From the NCBI RefSeq assembly GCF_900148515.1, contig NZ_FRXN01000001.1, forward strand, positions 248,001 to 312,000: a stretch of DNA of 64,000 nt, written 5' to 3'. The position numbers were made by a program, and so were the translations under genes. Below the pieces are notes generated by a model, which was not told the DNA's origin, did no database searches, and saw only the letters and a list, made by a program, of their open reading frames with translations. The DNA is from Algoriphagus zhangzhouensis. Lineage in GTDB: Bacteria; Bacteroidota; Bacteroidia; Cytophagales; Cyclobacteriaceae. This document shows, in pieces, positions 25,954 to 35,200 of the stretch (positions within the stretch are counted from its first letter, which is position 1; the number at the start of each line of letters is the position of its first letter).

Positions 25954-27303
25954 TTAAGCTTGGTGTTTTTTGACTTTCAGGGAGGTTCCTTCAGTAGAAA
26001 TGACGATGATTTCTTCTCCCTGATCAATGAATTCGCCGCGGGAATAAGCGTCATAAATGTCTCCGTCTATTTCCACTCTGCCACTGGGTCTTAATCTGGA
26101 ATGGACAACGCCGACCTTTCCCAACAATTCATTTTGATAGAAACTTGAGGTATATCCCTCTGATCTCTGCTGGGTTTCCGCCAAAGTAATGGTCTTAAAA
26201 GCCCCCCATTCATTGACTTTGGGAGTAAGCCAAAAGATGAGTGCAACGGCGATGATGGAAGATAATATGACCGTGAGTAAGGCTGCAAAAAGGTCCGCGG
26301 AAGCCACATATTGGAAGTCAAAATTCTGATTAGGGAGCATCCCCAAAACCAATCCGGCCAGAATACAGACGATTCCCATGACTCCAAAAATCCCAAATCC
26401 GGGGATGACAAAGAGCTCTATTGCCAGTAATATGATCCCGACTATAAAGACTATCATTTCCCAGTTTTCAGCCAATCCATTCAGGTAATAGGGGATGAAA
26501 TAGAGGATGGTGGCTATGATGGAAGCAAAAAGCGGAAAGCCTACTCCAGGAGTTTGCAACTCGAAATAAATCCCACCGATAATTACCAATATCAAAATCC
26601 CACTGATAGCCGGATTGAGAAAATAAGAAATAATGGTTTCAGTATAAGAAACCTCATAGCTGGAAATTTCAGCATTTTCTAGACCTTTTGCCTTCAGAAT
26701 GGCATCTACTGAAGCATATTCACCTTCGCAAAACCCATATTTTTTAGCTTCAGAAACTGAAAAAGTTAATACCGATCCTTCGGTTGTTATTCCCTCAATG
26801 GCAATGTTCTCATCCACCATGGCTTCGGCAATTTTTGGATCTCTTCCCCTTGCTTCAGCAGTACTTCTCATCATGGATCGCATATAGGACTGGTATTTAT
26901 CAGGAGCGGCCATTCCATCCGTTCCGTTGACTACTGTCGCTGCACCTATACTGGCTCCCGGAGCCATGTAGATACTGTCACTGGCAATGGAGATCAAAGC
27001 TCCGGCAGATGCCGCATCTTTATTGATGAAGGTATATACCGGAATAGGGGACTCCAAAAGCATGGTTCGGATATCATCTGCATCATTGACAGCCCCTCCA
27101 TAAGTGTCCATTTCTATGATAATCAAATCCGCTTTTTGTTCGGCGGCATCTTCCAAAGCCAGTTTTACTCTTCTGTTCATCGCAGGATCAATGTCTCTGT
27201 CAATTTTAAAAGTGAATACTTTTTCTACTTTTTGCTCTTGAGCTGAAAGCTGGACAGAAACTAAAATCAAAAAGGAAAGAAGGAAGAATTGGATTCTGGG
27301 CAT
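25954..27303 (-). CDS. NfeD-family membrane serine protease (ClpP-class)
   Basis: 449 residues with a signal peptide (about 1-22) when started at 27303. The N-terminal ClpP/SppA-like domain holds the Ser in DAASAGALISIAS and a Lys near AAPDKYQSYM, giving the Ser-Lys dyad. Four or five membrane helices follow (FLNPAISGILILVIIGGIY onward). A C-terminal OB-fold NfeD domain ends the protein (GKVGVVHSRLRPSGRV, then IDGDIYDAYSRG). The family works with stomatin/flotillin (SPFH) proteins in membrane quality control; no such gene is adjacent. Confidence 0.9.
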   Translation of the reverse strand: MPRIQFFLLSFLILVSVQLSAQEQKVEKVFTFKIDRDIDPAMNRRVKLALEDAAEQKADLIIIEMDTYGGAVNDADDIRTMLLESPIPVYTFINKDAASAGALISIASDSIYMAPGASIGAATVVNGTDGMAAPDKYQSYMRSMMRSTAEARGRDPKIAEAMVDENIAIEGITTEGSVLTFSVSEAKKYGFCEGEYASVDAILKAKGLENAEISSYEVSYTETIISYFLNPAISGILILVIIGGIYFELQTPGVGFPLFASIIATILYFIPYYLNGLAENWEMIVFIVGIILLAIELFVIPGFGIFGVMGIVCILAGLVLGMLPNQNFDFQYVASADLFAALLTVILSSIIAVALIFWLTPKVNEWGAFKTITLAETQQRSEGYTSSFYQNELLGKVGVVHSRLRPSGRVEIDGDIYDAYSRGEFIDQGEEIIVISTEGTSLKVKKHQA

Positions 27304-27517
27304 AGTCAATAAAATTCGATAAGATAAGATACGGATGAATTCCATCTTCACCTCAATTTTTAAGCTTTCAGGGCAATTTTTCTTGAATTCAAGGGTTTTC
27401 CTTTGAAAGGATCAGGTTCTCATTTCAACTTATTTTCTAAAGAGGATTCTTTAGCATAATTATTGATAAAACTAAGGGAGAATTGATTCTTCGAACGCAC
27501 CTAATTAAGCTATTACT

Positions 27518-28672
27518 ATGATTTTCAATAAGAGAACGTTCTATTTTGTTCCAGCGTTTTTGATTTCTGTTTCCAGTTTCGCCATCACTGAGATGGATTC
27601 TGTGGGAGTTGAGAAAGTAGGAGACAAAACTTTTATTTTACATAATGTGGATGCCAAGGAAACCCTGTTTGGGATTTCCAGAAGGTATCAAACCCCGGTA
27701 GGAGAGATTGTGGAAGCCAATGCGGCTTTGAAATCAGGGTTGAAAGTTGGGCAGCAGATCCGTGTGCCTTATGTAACCAAAGCCGAAGTGCCTTCTGGTT
27801 CTACTTTGCATAAAGTATCTCCTGGAGAGACCTTATTTGCGATTTCCAAAAAATACAATGTATCGGTTTCCGAAATCATGAGTTGGAATGGTTTGAAAGG
27901 AAACGATCTAAGTGTAGGGCAGGCCTTGGTAATTCAGGCTCCTCAAACAGTGACCCAGCCTACTGTTGCCGAAACCAAAGTTTCTGAACCAGCACCTACA
28001 CCTGTAGAGCCTAAAAAAGAGGTGGTTGAAAAAACTATTGCTGTGGTAGAAACTCCAAAGTCGACGCCAAGTCCAGTAAAAGAAGAAAAGGTTCAACCGA
28101 AAGCTGAAACAAAAACGGCTACTCCTGCACAGCCAACTGGTGAGCCTATCGTACCGGGTGACTGGATTTCTCATGAAGTTAAAACAGGCCAGACATTATT
28201 CTCAATTTCAGGACAATACAATGCCAAGGTAGAGGATATAATCAATTGGAATGGATTGACTTCCAATAACCTACGTGTCGGACAAGTTTTGAAAGTGGGT
28301 AGAGCAGAACCAGGACCTTCTCAGGTGCCTATCGTTGGTGAGCCTAGAGTAGTGACTCAAGCGGAAGATATGCATGTTGTTCCAGATGGAGCTAGCTCTG
28401 GAGGTTTTAAAAATATCAAAGAAGTAGGCCAAGCTGAGCTGATTGAGGGTACAGGTGGACATAAAAAGTATCTGGTCTTGCATAGAACAGCACCTGTTGG
28501 TACCATCATGAGAGTGAAAAACGAAGAAAATGACGCAACAATTTTCGCCCGTGTAGTAGGGACTCTTCCAGAAACAGGCGATAATTCGAAATTGGTTATT
28601 AAACTTTCTCAAGCAGCATTTGATCAGCTAAAAGCTGTGAATGGTCGCTTCCCGGTAGAAGTGATGTATTGA
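27518..28672 (+). CDS. LysM-repeat envelope protein with C-terminal RlpA-like barrel
   Basis: 384 residues. After a signal peptide (about 1-22) come three LysM peptidoglycan-binding modules (about 40-90, 95-145 and 212-258), each with an ETLFGIS-type start and an LxVGQ-type end. A Pro/Glu/Lys-rich linker (about 148-205) separates modules 2 and 3. The C terminus (about 290-384) looks like a double-psi beta-barrel of the RlpA sort (HRTAPVGTIMRVKN, then KLSQAAFDQL). This suggests a cell-wall-bound protein, perhaps a septal or glycan-handling factor. Confidence 0.88.
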   Translation: MIFNKRTFYFVPAFLISVSSFAITEMDSVGVEKVGDKTFILHNVDAKETLFGISRRYQTPVGEIVEANAALKSGLKVGQQIRVPYVTKAEVPSGSTLHKVSPGETLFAISKKYNVSVSEIMSWNGLKGNDLSVGQALVIQAPQTVTQPTVAETKVSEPAPTPVEPKKEVVEKTIAVVETPKSTPSPVKEEKVQPKAETKTATPAQPTGEPIVPGDWISHEVKTGQTLFSISGQYNAKVEDIINWNGLTSNNLRVGQVLKVGRAEPGPSQVPIVGEPRVVTQAEDMHVVPDGASSGGFKNIKEVGQAELIEGTGGHKKYLVLHRTAPVGTIMRVKNEENDATIFARVVGTLPETGDNSKLVIKLSQAAFDQLKAVNGRFPVEVMY

Positions 28673-28740
28673 TTCAGACCATGATATCAAGAGAATTGAG
28701 AATGGAGATTTAGAGATTTCCATAAGCAATAAAACCATTA

Positions 28741-28776
28741 GAAAGCCCTGAAGGAATTCAGGGCTTTCTTTTTTTT
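28741..28776 (+). terminator. Intrinsic terminator after the LysM gene
   Basis: A perfect 12-bp stem (GAAAGCCCTGAA with TTCAGGGCTTTC, 28741-28752 and 28757-28768) with a GGAA tetraloop is followed by eight T. Confidence 0.93.
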
Positions 28777-28812
28777 ATATAAACTATTTCATTTCCAGCA
28801 AGTTTATCTCTC

Positions 28813-29415
28813 ATGAATTCATCCTCTCTATTTAAGGTTTTGTGCTTAATATTCTTCGTGTTTTTGGCTTTTGGAAGCTTTTCTCAACAAATACCTGCAC
28901 TGGAATCTTTCAATGAAACCCGGCTCAATTACAACCAAAAAGGAATGTTGATTTTAGGAACATGGGCTGTTGGGAATATGGTCTGGGGAGGAGTAGGAGC
29001 AAGCCGAACCTACGGGGAAACCAAGGCCTTTCATCAAATGAATCTGTATTGGAATTCAGTGAATTTGCTCATTGCCGGCTTGGGCTATTGGCTGGCCAGC
29101 AAAGAAGTACCATCTTCTGATTTTTGGGCGACAATGGATGCCCAGCAGTCTATTGAGAAAATCCTTTTAGTGAATGCCGCATTGGATCTGGCCTATATGG
29201 GAGGCGGATTATATCTCAAAGAAAGAGGTTTGCGAAAATCCAATGATCGTTTGATTGGATTTGGAAAGTCCATTATCCTACAGGGAGCATTTTTGATGGT
29301 TTTCGATGGAATTATGTATGGGTTCCATCATTCCCATGCCAGGCAACTTCCTGAAATATCGCAGCATATTTCATTGGGTCCCCAAAGTTTTTCATTTACA
29401 ATTCCTTTAAAGTAA
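28813..29415 (+). CDS. Small membrane protein of unknown function (DUF6992-like)
   Basis: 200 residues. A signal peptide or first membrane helix (about 7-24) is followed by three or four further hydrophobic segments (MLILGTWAVGNMVWGG, MNLYWNSVNLLIAGLGYWLA, ILLVNAALDLAYMGGGLYL, SIILQGAFLMVFDGIMY). It has the look of the Bacteroidota-specific DUF6992 proteins, though I am not certain of the family number. No catalytic motif. Downstream lies the repeat tract, with no clear terminator between. Confidence 0.7.
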   Translation: MNSSSLFKVLCLIFFVFLAFGSFSQQIPALESFNETRLNYNQKGMLILGTWAVGNMVWGGVGASRTYGETKAFHQMNLYWNSVNLLIAGLGYWLASKEVPSSDFWATMDAQQSIEKILLVNAALDLAYMGGGLYLKERGLRKSNDRLIGFGKSIILQGAFLMVFDGIMYGFHHSHARQLPEISQHISLGPQSFSFTIPLK

Positions 29416-29429
29416 AGTGCCAAAACTTC

Positions 29430-29940
29430 GAAATTCAGCATTCGATGTTCGACGTTCGATATTAAATCCACGGTTTGGATGATCTTGATGCCCGTATTTC
29501 GTCTTTCGTATTTCTAAAATCTTGGTCAAGTGGATCATTTGGTGCCGTATTTCGTCTTTCGTAATTCGAACTTCTTTTTAATCGTGACAATGTATTCCAA
29601 CTGGTACCCAAACTTCGATATTCACCATTCGTCATTCGATGTTCGATATTATATCCTCGCTTCGCATAATCTTGATTCCCATTTTTCGTAATTCGTATTT
29701 CTTTCAAATCTCGGTTCGTTTAATCTTGAAGCTCGTATTTCGTCTTTCGTATTTCTAAAATCTTGGTCAAGTGGATCATTTGGTGCCGTATTTCGTCTTT
29801 CGTAATTCGAACTTTTTTCTAATCGTGACAATGTATTCCAACTGTTACCCAAATTTCTATATTCAACATTCTTCATTCGATGTTCGATATTAAATCCACG
29901 GTTGGCTTAATCTTGATGCCCGTATTTCATCAATTGATAT
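29430..29940. repeat. Complex tandem repeat of short TTCG-rich words
   Basis: A junction word GTTCGATATT recurs at 29454, 29641 and 29882, that is, 187 and 241 bp apart. A core of about 150 bp beginning CGTATTTCGTCTTTCG (29493 and 29734, 241 bp apart) is nearly identical in the two units. The second unit has about 54 bp extra. Within units, variants of ATTCG, TTTCGTA and CATTCGATGTTCG are shuffled at short intervals. Reading frames here carry no protein-like signal and no start context. The tract fills the gap between the DUF6992-like gene and the gene at 30054. Confidence 0.85.
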
Positions 29941-30005
29941 TTAATGTTTTTCACACAGAGTATATTGGCCTCGACGGAAAGCAATAACGCTCAGTTTGAC
30001 ATTAG

Positions 30006-30037
30006 TTTGCCTTTCTTCCACTTCCAAGGTACCTTTG
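30006..30037 (+). promoter_or_regulatory. Promoter TTTG-N20-TACCTTTG
   Basis: A full Bacteroidota-type housekeeping promoter: -33 TTTG at 30006-30009, 20-nt spacer, and -7 TACCTTTG at 30030-30037. It predicts a transcript start near 30044, about 10 nt before ATG 30054. Confidence 0.75.
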
Positions 30038-30053
30038 CAGGGAAATTCAGGTA

Positions 30054-30608
30054 ATGAACAAGGTCCAACTATTCTTTCATCACATTTTCCGCTTTATCTG
30101 GAATGCCATATTTGTCATTTCCTATCCGATATTGGCGAGTTTTGGTTTGATTTTTATCGGCTTGACCTGGCTGTTTTCCAAATTATCACAATTGCTGACC
30201 CGATTAAGGCCGGAAGGATCCAAAGTAGTGATCAAAGAAAGTGATTGGGAGCCCCTTCCATATTCCAATGATTTACTGGAAGCAAAATTGGTTAAACAAA
30301 TCATGTTCGGTCCCTCGGGTTTCGTATTGAGAAGAATTGATGGAGTTCCAACAGTTTTGTCTGATCATGTTTTTGGAAACAAAGTCAGAGTGATTGAAGA
30401 GGGCTTTATTTTGGAAAAATGGAACAGTACCGAATCCAAAGATTTGCCTGACTTTGATATTTGCCTTTACAACCCTGATGAGGACTCTTTAAGACCTCTG
30501 ACCAATATCAAATGTTTTGATTGGCATGTGTCGGATAAGGTTGAAAATGAACTTTCCTTCAAATGGTTTGATGGAACTCAAGGGGGAGAAGTGAAAGTTG
30601 CTCTTTGA
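30054..30608 (+). CDS. Membrane-anchored protein of unknown function
   Basis: 184 residues. One or two hydrophobic helices at about 12-45 (IWNAIFVISYPILASFGLIFIGLTWLF) are followed by a basic segment and a soluble domain of about 130 residues with many acidic and aromatic residues (FDICLYNPDEDSLRPLTNIKC). No family recognised. Its stop overlaps the start of the next gene by 1 bp, so the two are coupled, and a well-formed promoter lies just upstream. Confidence 0.75.
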   Translation: MNKVQLFFHHIFRFIWNAIFVISYPILASFGLIFIGLTWLFSKLSQLLTRLRPEGSKVVIKESDWEPLPYSNDLLEAKLVKQIMFGPSGFVLRRIDGVPTVLSDHVFGNKVRVIEEGFILEKWNSTESKDLPDFDICLYNPDEDSLRPLTNIKCFDWHVSDKVENELSFKWFDGTQGGEVKVAL

Positions 30609-31375
30609 TGATGGATCTGAAAGATTTTCTGGACGAAAAAGTAGAGCAATACAATCAGCCGGGATTTATTCCCAATGATCCTATTTCCATTCCACACCGC
30701 TATTCCAAGAAGCAGGACATAGAGATAACCGGTTTTTTTGCATCCATCTTGGCCTGGGGTCAGAGAAAGACCATCATCAATAAGTGCATCGAGCTTTTCG
30801 AGAGAATGGATAATGCTCCCCATGACTTTTTGATGAATCAACAGGAGTCTGATTTACAGACTTTTTTAAGCTTCAAACACCGTACTTTCAATGATATAGA
30901 TACCCTCTATTTTATTCATTTTCTTTCTTGGTTTTACCAAAATCATGACTCTTTAGAGGAAGCCTTTTTAATAGAAAAAAAGTCGGGAGATGCTCCAATG
31001 GAAAAATTGCTGATCAGCTTTCATGAGTTCTTTTTTTCCTTGCCAGATGCACCTCAAAGAACCCGAAAACATATTGCCACTCCAGCAAGAAAGGCCGCCT
31101 GTAAGCGTATCAATATGTTCTTGCGATGGATGGTAAGGAAGGATGACAAAGGAGTGGATTTTGGGATTTGGAACAAGATTCAACCGTCCCAGTTAATCTG
31201 TCCCTGTGACCTGCATGTGGATCGGGTAGGAAGAAAGTTGGGATTGATCACCAGAAAGCAGACCGATTGGCTAACCGCGTTAGAACTAACAGACAGACTA
31301 ATTGAATTTGATCCCCTTGATCCAGTCAAATACGATTTTGCCCTTTTTGGATTGGGGATAGAGGAGAAGTTTTAA
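30608..31375 (+). CDS. TIGR02757/DUF2400 family protein
   Basis: A 255-residue protein of the conserved TIGR02757 family, function unknown. Typical blocks are DPISIPHRYSKKQDIEITGF, FFASILAWGQRKTII, NMFLRWMVRKDD, GVDFGIWNKI and CPCDLHVDRVGRKLGL. The last region resembles the helix-hairpin-helix end of DNA glycosylase-like folds, but lyase residues are not claimed. The start is ATG 30608; the TTG three bases upstream is less likely. Its 3' end overlaps the convergent ATP-grasp gene by 4 bp, the two stop codons interlocking. Confidence 0.88.
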   Translation: MMDLKDFLDEKVEQYNQPGFIPNDPISIPHRYSKKQDIEITGFFASILAWGQRKTIINKCIELFERMDNAPHDFLMNQQESDLQTFLSFKHRTFNDIDTLYFIHFLSWFYQNHDSLEEAFLIEKKSGDAPMEKLLISFHEFFFSLPDAPQRTRKHIATPARKAACKRINMFLRWMVRKDDKGVDFGIWNKIQPSQLICPCDLHVDRVGRKLGLITRKQTDWLTALELTDRLIEFDPLDPVKYDFALFGLGIEEKF

Positions 31376-32589
31376 TGAAATTTCTTCACTTCAGGAGCAG
31401 CAGCTGATGTGGACAGTTCAGAGGCAAAGCGTGCTGCATAATTATCCAATAGTTCCATGACACGCTCTTGTTTTTTGCTTTTGACAATCAAGCCTGCATG
31501 GTATTCCAAAAGAACTCGAAAGCAGACCTCTGCATCATCAAAGGAACTCAGGTCAGGATACTCGTATTTAGACAAAGTCAGGATGATTCCCGCATAGTTC
31601 TTAGCAACTTTTGGTAATTCATAAGTCGTTTCCTTTGCCAAAGAATCCTCGATTTTAGCCCACTCAGCCCATAAATTGATATCGGTGGCCGCTTCGACCA
31701 TTTCGGCCAAATGTGCTCCACCAACCCGAGAGGAGGTTTCTAAAAAGTAGATTTCTCCATCTTCATGGCATTTGATAAACTCGGTATGTGTAGCTCCGGA
31801 TTGCATCCCAAAAGCCTTCATGATGGCCAAATTTGCCTTTTTGATTGCTTTGTCATCTGCAGAACCATAAGGCAGATTGGCAGAACGGAAGATTCCACCG
31901 CCTTGGGAGATTTCCATCGGAGTGGTCAGGTATTTTGAAACAGTCAAAAACAAACTTTTGCCATAAAGCAATAGCCCATCAGCATGATATACATCACCTG
32001 GCTTGAATTGCTCCACTAAATAATAGAGACGATTGTCTCCCAATTCATTGATGTGCTTCCAGAGTTCTCCTTTGTTGTAAACTTTGATGATCCCATGAGC
32101 AGATGCCTCAGAACGTGGTTTCAGTACCCATGGAGCAGGAATATGATCTGCAAATTGATTGATGTCCTCATTGTTGAAAAGAGGAGAGAAGGCAGGAACC
32201 TTGATTCCGGAATCCTGGGCTTTGATTCGCATAGCTAGTTTATCCCTGAAATACCTTCCCGTGGTTTGGCCCATTCCCGGAATTCTCAAATTCTCCCTTA
32301 AGAAGGTGGCTTTTTCCACATCGTAGTCATCCAAAGAAATGATGGAGTCAATTTTATTGTCTTTCATCAATCCGCCTACACCCTGAAGCAAGACTTGCAA
32401 ATCCCAATCAAGATCCTGACCAGGCATATAGAATACCTCATCAATGGAATCAAATGCCCAAGGTTTGTCTTTCAGGTTTTCAGAAGTCACCAAAAAGACT
32501 CTGTTTCCTTGTTTTTTGAGAGAAGTTAAAAATGCATTTCCCTTGAAAAAATTGGAAATACACAAAAAAGTTTTGCCAGAATGCCCCAT
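31372..32589 (-). CDS. ATP-grasp carboxylate-amine ligase-like protein
   Basis: 405 residues from ATG 32589; an upstream extension would run inside the peptidase gene. A pre-ATP-grasp Rossmann part (about 1-110) precedes the ATP-grasp fold, with PWVLKPRSEASAHG for ATP phosphates and FLETSSRVGGAHLAEM for the metal/Arg site (ETSSR in place of the E-N-R triad). This points to formation of an amide or similar bond from an acyl-phosphate intermediate. The substrate is unknown. It lies 4 bp after an M17 aminopeptidase and third in an operon with an esterase, which hints at peptide or amino acid conjugate chemistry. Confidence 0.82.
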   Translation of the reverse strand: MGHSGKTFLCISNFFKGNAFLTSLKKQGNRVFLVTSENLKDKPWAFDSIDEVFYMPGQDLDWDLQVLLQGVGGLMKDNKIDSIISLDDYDVEKATFLRENLRIPGMGQTTGRYFRDKLAMRIKAQDSGIKVPAFSPLFNNEDINQFADHIPAPWVLKPRSEASAHGIIKVYNKGELWKHINELGDNRLYYLVEQFKPGDVYHADGLLLYGKSLFLTVSKYLTTPMEISQGGGIFRSANLPYGSADDKAIKKANLAIMKAFGMQSGATHTEFIKCHEDGEIYFLETSSRVGGAHLAEMVEAATDINLWAEWAKIEDSLAKETTYELPKVAKNYAGIILTLSKYEYPDLSSFDDAEVCFRVLLEYHAGLIVKSKKQERVMELLDNYAARFASELSTSAAAPEVKKFH

Positions 32590-32593
32590 AAAA

Positions 32594-34015
32594 CTAAAGT
32601 TGATTTTCGATGAATTTAAGTAATAATCCCACACCAAATGCGGTTCCAGCTTTGGTTTTTGCAAATTCAGTATCGGCATAGGCCACACCGGCGATATCCA
32701 AATGTGCCCAAGAAGGGTGGTCATGGGTAAAGGCCTGTAAAAATTTGGCCGCTGTAATGGCTCCAGCCAATGGTTTTCCATGGTAATTTCGGATGTCTGC
32801 TACCTCAGAATCCATCTCTTTTCCATAAGATCCCCAAAGTGGTAAAGGCCAAGATTTTTCTCCCATGGCCATTCCGGCATCTTGTATTGATTTCTGAAAG
32901 GCCTCATTATTGGAGAATAAGGCCGCACATTCATAGCCGAAAGTTCCCACAGCACTTCCTGTCAGGGTAGCAAAATCAATCACCTGACCTGGTTGATATG
33001 TTTCTATCAAATAGGAAAGTCCATCTGCCAAAATCAATCTGCCTTCGGCATCTGTATCGACCACTTCAATGGATAGACCGGCATGGGAACCGATGATTTC
33101 AGAAGGTAGAAAAGCATCTTTATCAACAGCATTCTCCACAGCGGGAACAATCGTAGTCAAATTGATGGGAATCTGTAGGTCAGTGATCAGTTTGGTGGCT
33201 CCCAAAACTGTGGCTGCTCCTCCCATATCGGACTTCATGTAATGCATGCCTTGCGTTTTGATATTGAGTCCACCTGTATCAAAAGTGACTCCTTTGCCGA
33301 CCAATCCCAGATGTTTGGAAGCTTGGGCGTTTCTATATTCAATAACGATGAATTGGGGTGGTTTAGCAGAACCACGACCTACTGCCAAAAAGGACTTCAG
33401 ACCCAATTTTTGAGCTTTTTTAGCATCAAAAACCTGCACTGTCACACCTGAATTCTTCTCTAAATTCTTTGCCCAATCAGCTAGGTATTCAGGAATGATT
33501 TTGTTGGGAGGCAAGTCGACCAATTCAAAGGCCTCAATTTTTGCAGCAGCGATCTTTTGAGCCCTTTCCAAAATGGATTCGATGGAATTGTCCTCTGAAT
33601 TAATGCTGAGATTAAGCTCATTGAAGGTCTTTTTTCTATCCTTTTTGTAATGATCCAAATGGTAATTACCCAAGAAAAATCCCACCAATGCGGCTTCCAA
33701 AAGCTCCTTTGTTAGAGTTTGACCTAGGTTCAAAATCAGTTGATCCGAGATAATTTGACCATTTTTGGAAAGGATTTTTCGAAAACTCGTTTCTACGGAT
33801 TTGTAGTCAGGCTTTTCTCCCAATCCTACTAGTAAAAAGAGTTGACCAGCTGACTCCAATGTGTAGAATGAGTCCTTTTTCCCTGAAAAGAGAGAAGAGT
33901 TGACTGAAGTGATTTCACCTTTAGAATTGGTGAATTGAATACTTGGAGCTTCTAAAAATGGAAGTACGTGCACTGAATCGGCTGGTACTTGATTGGGATT
34001 GATTTGAATATTCAT
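32594..34015 (-). CDS. Leucyl aminopeptidase family protein (M17)
   Basis: Releases N-terminal amino acids using two metal ions. The 473-residue protein has the metal-site motifs KGVTFDTGGLNIK, MKSDMGGAA and DTDAEGRLILAD, the family signature in which N is replaced by D at the first position (DTDAEGRL). The N-terminal macro-like domain (about 1-165) is shorter and divergent from PepA. It is located 2 bp after the esterase gene stop and 4 bp before the ATP-grasp gene, so all three are co-translated. Confidence 0.92.
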   Translation of the reverse strand: MNIQINPNQVPADSVHVLPFLEAPSIQFTNSKGEITSVNSSLFSGKKDSFYTLESAGQLFLLVGLGEKPDYKSVETSFRKILSKNGQIISDQLILNLGQTLTKELLEAALVGFFLGNYHLDHYKKDRKKTFNELNLSINSEDNSIESILERAQKIAAAKIEAFELVDLPPNKIIPEYLADWAKNLEKNSGVTVQVFDAKKAQKLGLKSFLAVGRGSAKPPQFIVIEYRNAQASKHLGLVGKGVTFDTGGLNIKTQGMHYMKSDMGGAATVLGATKLITDLQIPINLTTIVPAVENAVDKDAFLPSEIIGSHAGLSIEVVDTDAEGRLILADGLSYLIETYQPGQVIDFATLTGSAVGTFGYECAALFSNNEAFQKSIQDAGMAMGEKSWPLPLWGSYGKEMDSEVADIRNYHGKPLAGAITAAKFLQAFTHDHPSWAHLDIAGVAYADTEFAKTKAGTAFGVGLLLKFIENQL

Positions 34016-34017
34016 AT

Positions 34018-35121
34018 TTATTCTGATTTATCACTGAAAAAAAGCCATTCTATTGCTTTGGGGAACTCATCGCTCCAATAGCTTTCATTGTGTTTTCCTT
34101 GTTCGTTGATGGAAAGTCGGACCTTCATTTTTCCCTGAAGGCTTTCTCTCTTTAGTAATCTCTTTCGGAATTTGGTCACATGCTTGACCATAGTTTCGCT
34201 TTCATCTCCTCCGGCATAGAGATATAATCTGGTTTCTTGAGGATCAAAGAAGTCCAAAAAGCCCAGTTTGATTTTGGGAATCACCCAAAGAGAAGGGGAG
34301 AAGACCATCAATTTGCCAAAAACTTCCGGGTAGATCAAGCCTGCAAAAATACTGACGAGTCCTCCCATAGAACTTCCTCCGATTCCTGTGAATTCTCTTT
34401 CGGGTTTCGTCCTGAATTTTTGATCTACAAAAGGTTTAAGTGTGTCGGTTATAAAACGGATGTATTGTTTTCCTTCTCCTTTTCCAAGAACCGTCCTTCC
34501 AACATTGTATTCCTGAAGCCTTTCAGTTTCGCCATGTTCGATGGCTATGATGATTATTTTTCCGATCCCATAGTCAGACATGACCGCAAGTTTCTTGTCA
34601 ATCTGCCAGTTTCCATAATCTGCATTTTCATTGAAAAGATTTTGGGCATCCTGAAGATAAAGCACTGGATATTTCTCCGTACTTGTATCGTAGTCATGTG
34701 GAAGCAATGCCCATACTTTGCGGGTCTTATTGAGTTGAGGGATTTCGAATTCCTCGGAGATCAAATGGATCTGGGGAAGCTGACTGGGTCTATAGGGAAG
34801 CCAGTTTTTTCTCCATTTGGCCACTTTTTCAGTTCGAGAATCTTTGCTATCGTCCCAAATACGGTTGGGAGTACGATTTCCATAGCGATCAATTTCCACT
34901 TCAGACCAGTCGCCTTTGGTGAATTTGTAGGTCAGTTTTCCCTTGAATTTTTCCTGATCTGGAAATTCAAACTCATACTTTCCAGTTTCGATTTTATCCA
35001 TTTTGAAACGGAAATCCTGGGTAGCCCAATCGTTGAAATCCCCTGAAATATAGACAGGGCGATCATCGTCTTCGGTGGTTTTGAGGATAAGTTTTCGGGT
35101 GGAAATGGCAGTCTCTTTCAA
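34018..35121 (-). CDS. Alpha/beta-hydrolase esterase with N-terminal glycogen-binding-like domain
   Basis: 367 residues without a signal peptide. Residues about 10-100 look like an early-set/CBM48 domain (VYISGDFNDWATQDFRFKM). Residues about 125-360 form an esterase of the IroE/Fes or CE1 kind with nucleophile Ser in GGSSMGG, a late Asp in YAGGDESET and His in EQGKHNESYW. Relatives cleave ester bonds in siderophores or feruloyl-sugar esters; the substrate here is unknown. It is the first gene of the operon with the peptidase and ATP-grasp protein. Confidence 0.85.
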   Translation of the reverse strand: MKETAISTRKLILKTTEDDDRPVYISGDFNDWATQDFRFKMDKIETGKYEFEFPDQEKFKGKLTYKFTKGDWSEVEIDRYGNRTPNRIWDDSKDSRTEKVAKWRKNWLPYRPSQLPQIHLISEEFEIPQLNKTRKVWALLPHDYDTSTEKYPVLYLQDAQNLFNENADYGNWQIDKKLAVMSDYGIGKIIIIAIEHGETERLQEYNVGRTVLGKGEGKQYIRFITDTLKPFVDQKFRTKPEREFTGIGGSSMGGLVSIFAGLIYPEVFGKLMVFSPSLWVIPKIKLGFLDFFDPQETRLYLYAGGDESETMVKHVTKFRKRLLKRESLQGKMKVRLSINEQGKHNESYWSDEFPKAIEWLFFSDKSE

Positions 35122-35200
35122 AGGGTAATAAGGTGATATGTGGGGTCAAGAAAGACTTTTAGGATTTGCAAAAATACTGCTTCTGAGCGAATTGGGAAAC

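Noticed and set aside
29462..29876. Two minus-strand reading frames of 81 and 75 codons in the repeat tract
   Set aside because: They share the same repeated peptide because they translate the tandem repeat. Composition is Arg/Asn/Tyr-rich with no domain or start context.
34237..35046. A 269-codon plus-strand frame antisense to the esterase
   Set aside because: The minus-strand gene has clear motifs; the antisense translation is Phe/Ser/Lys-rich without any recognisable pattern.
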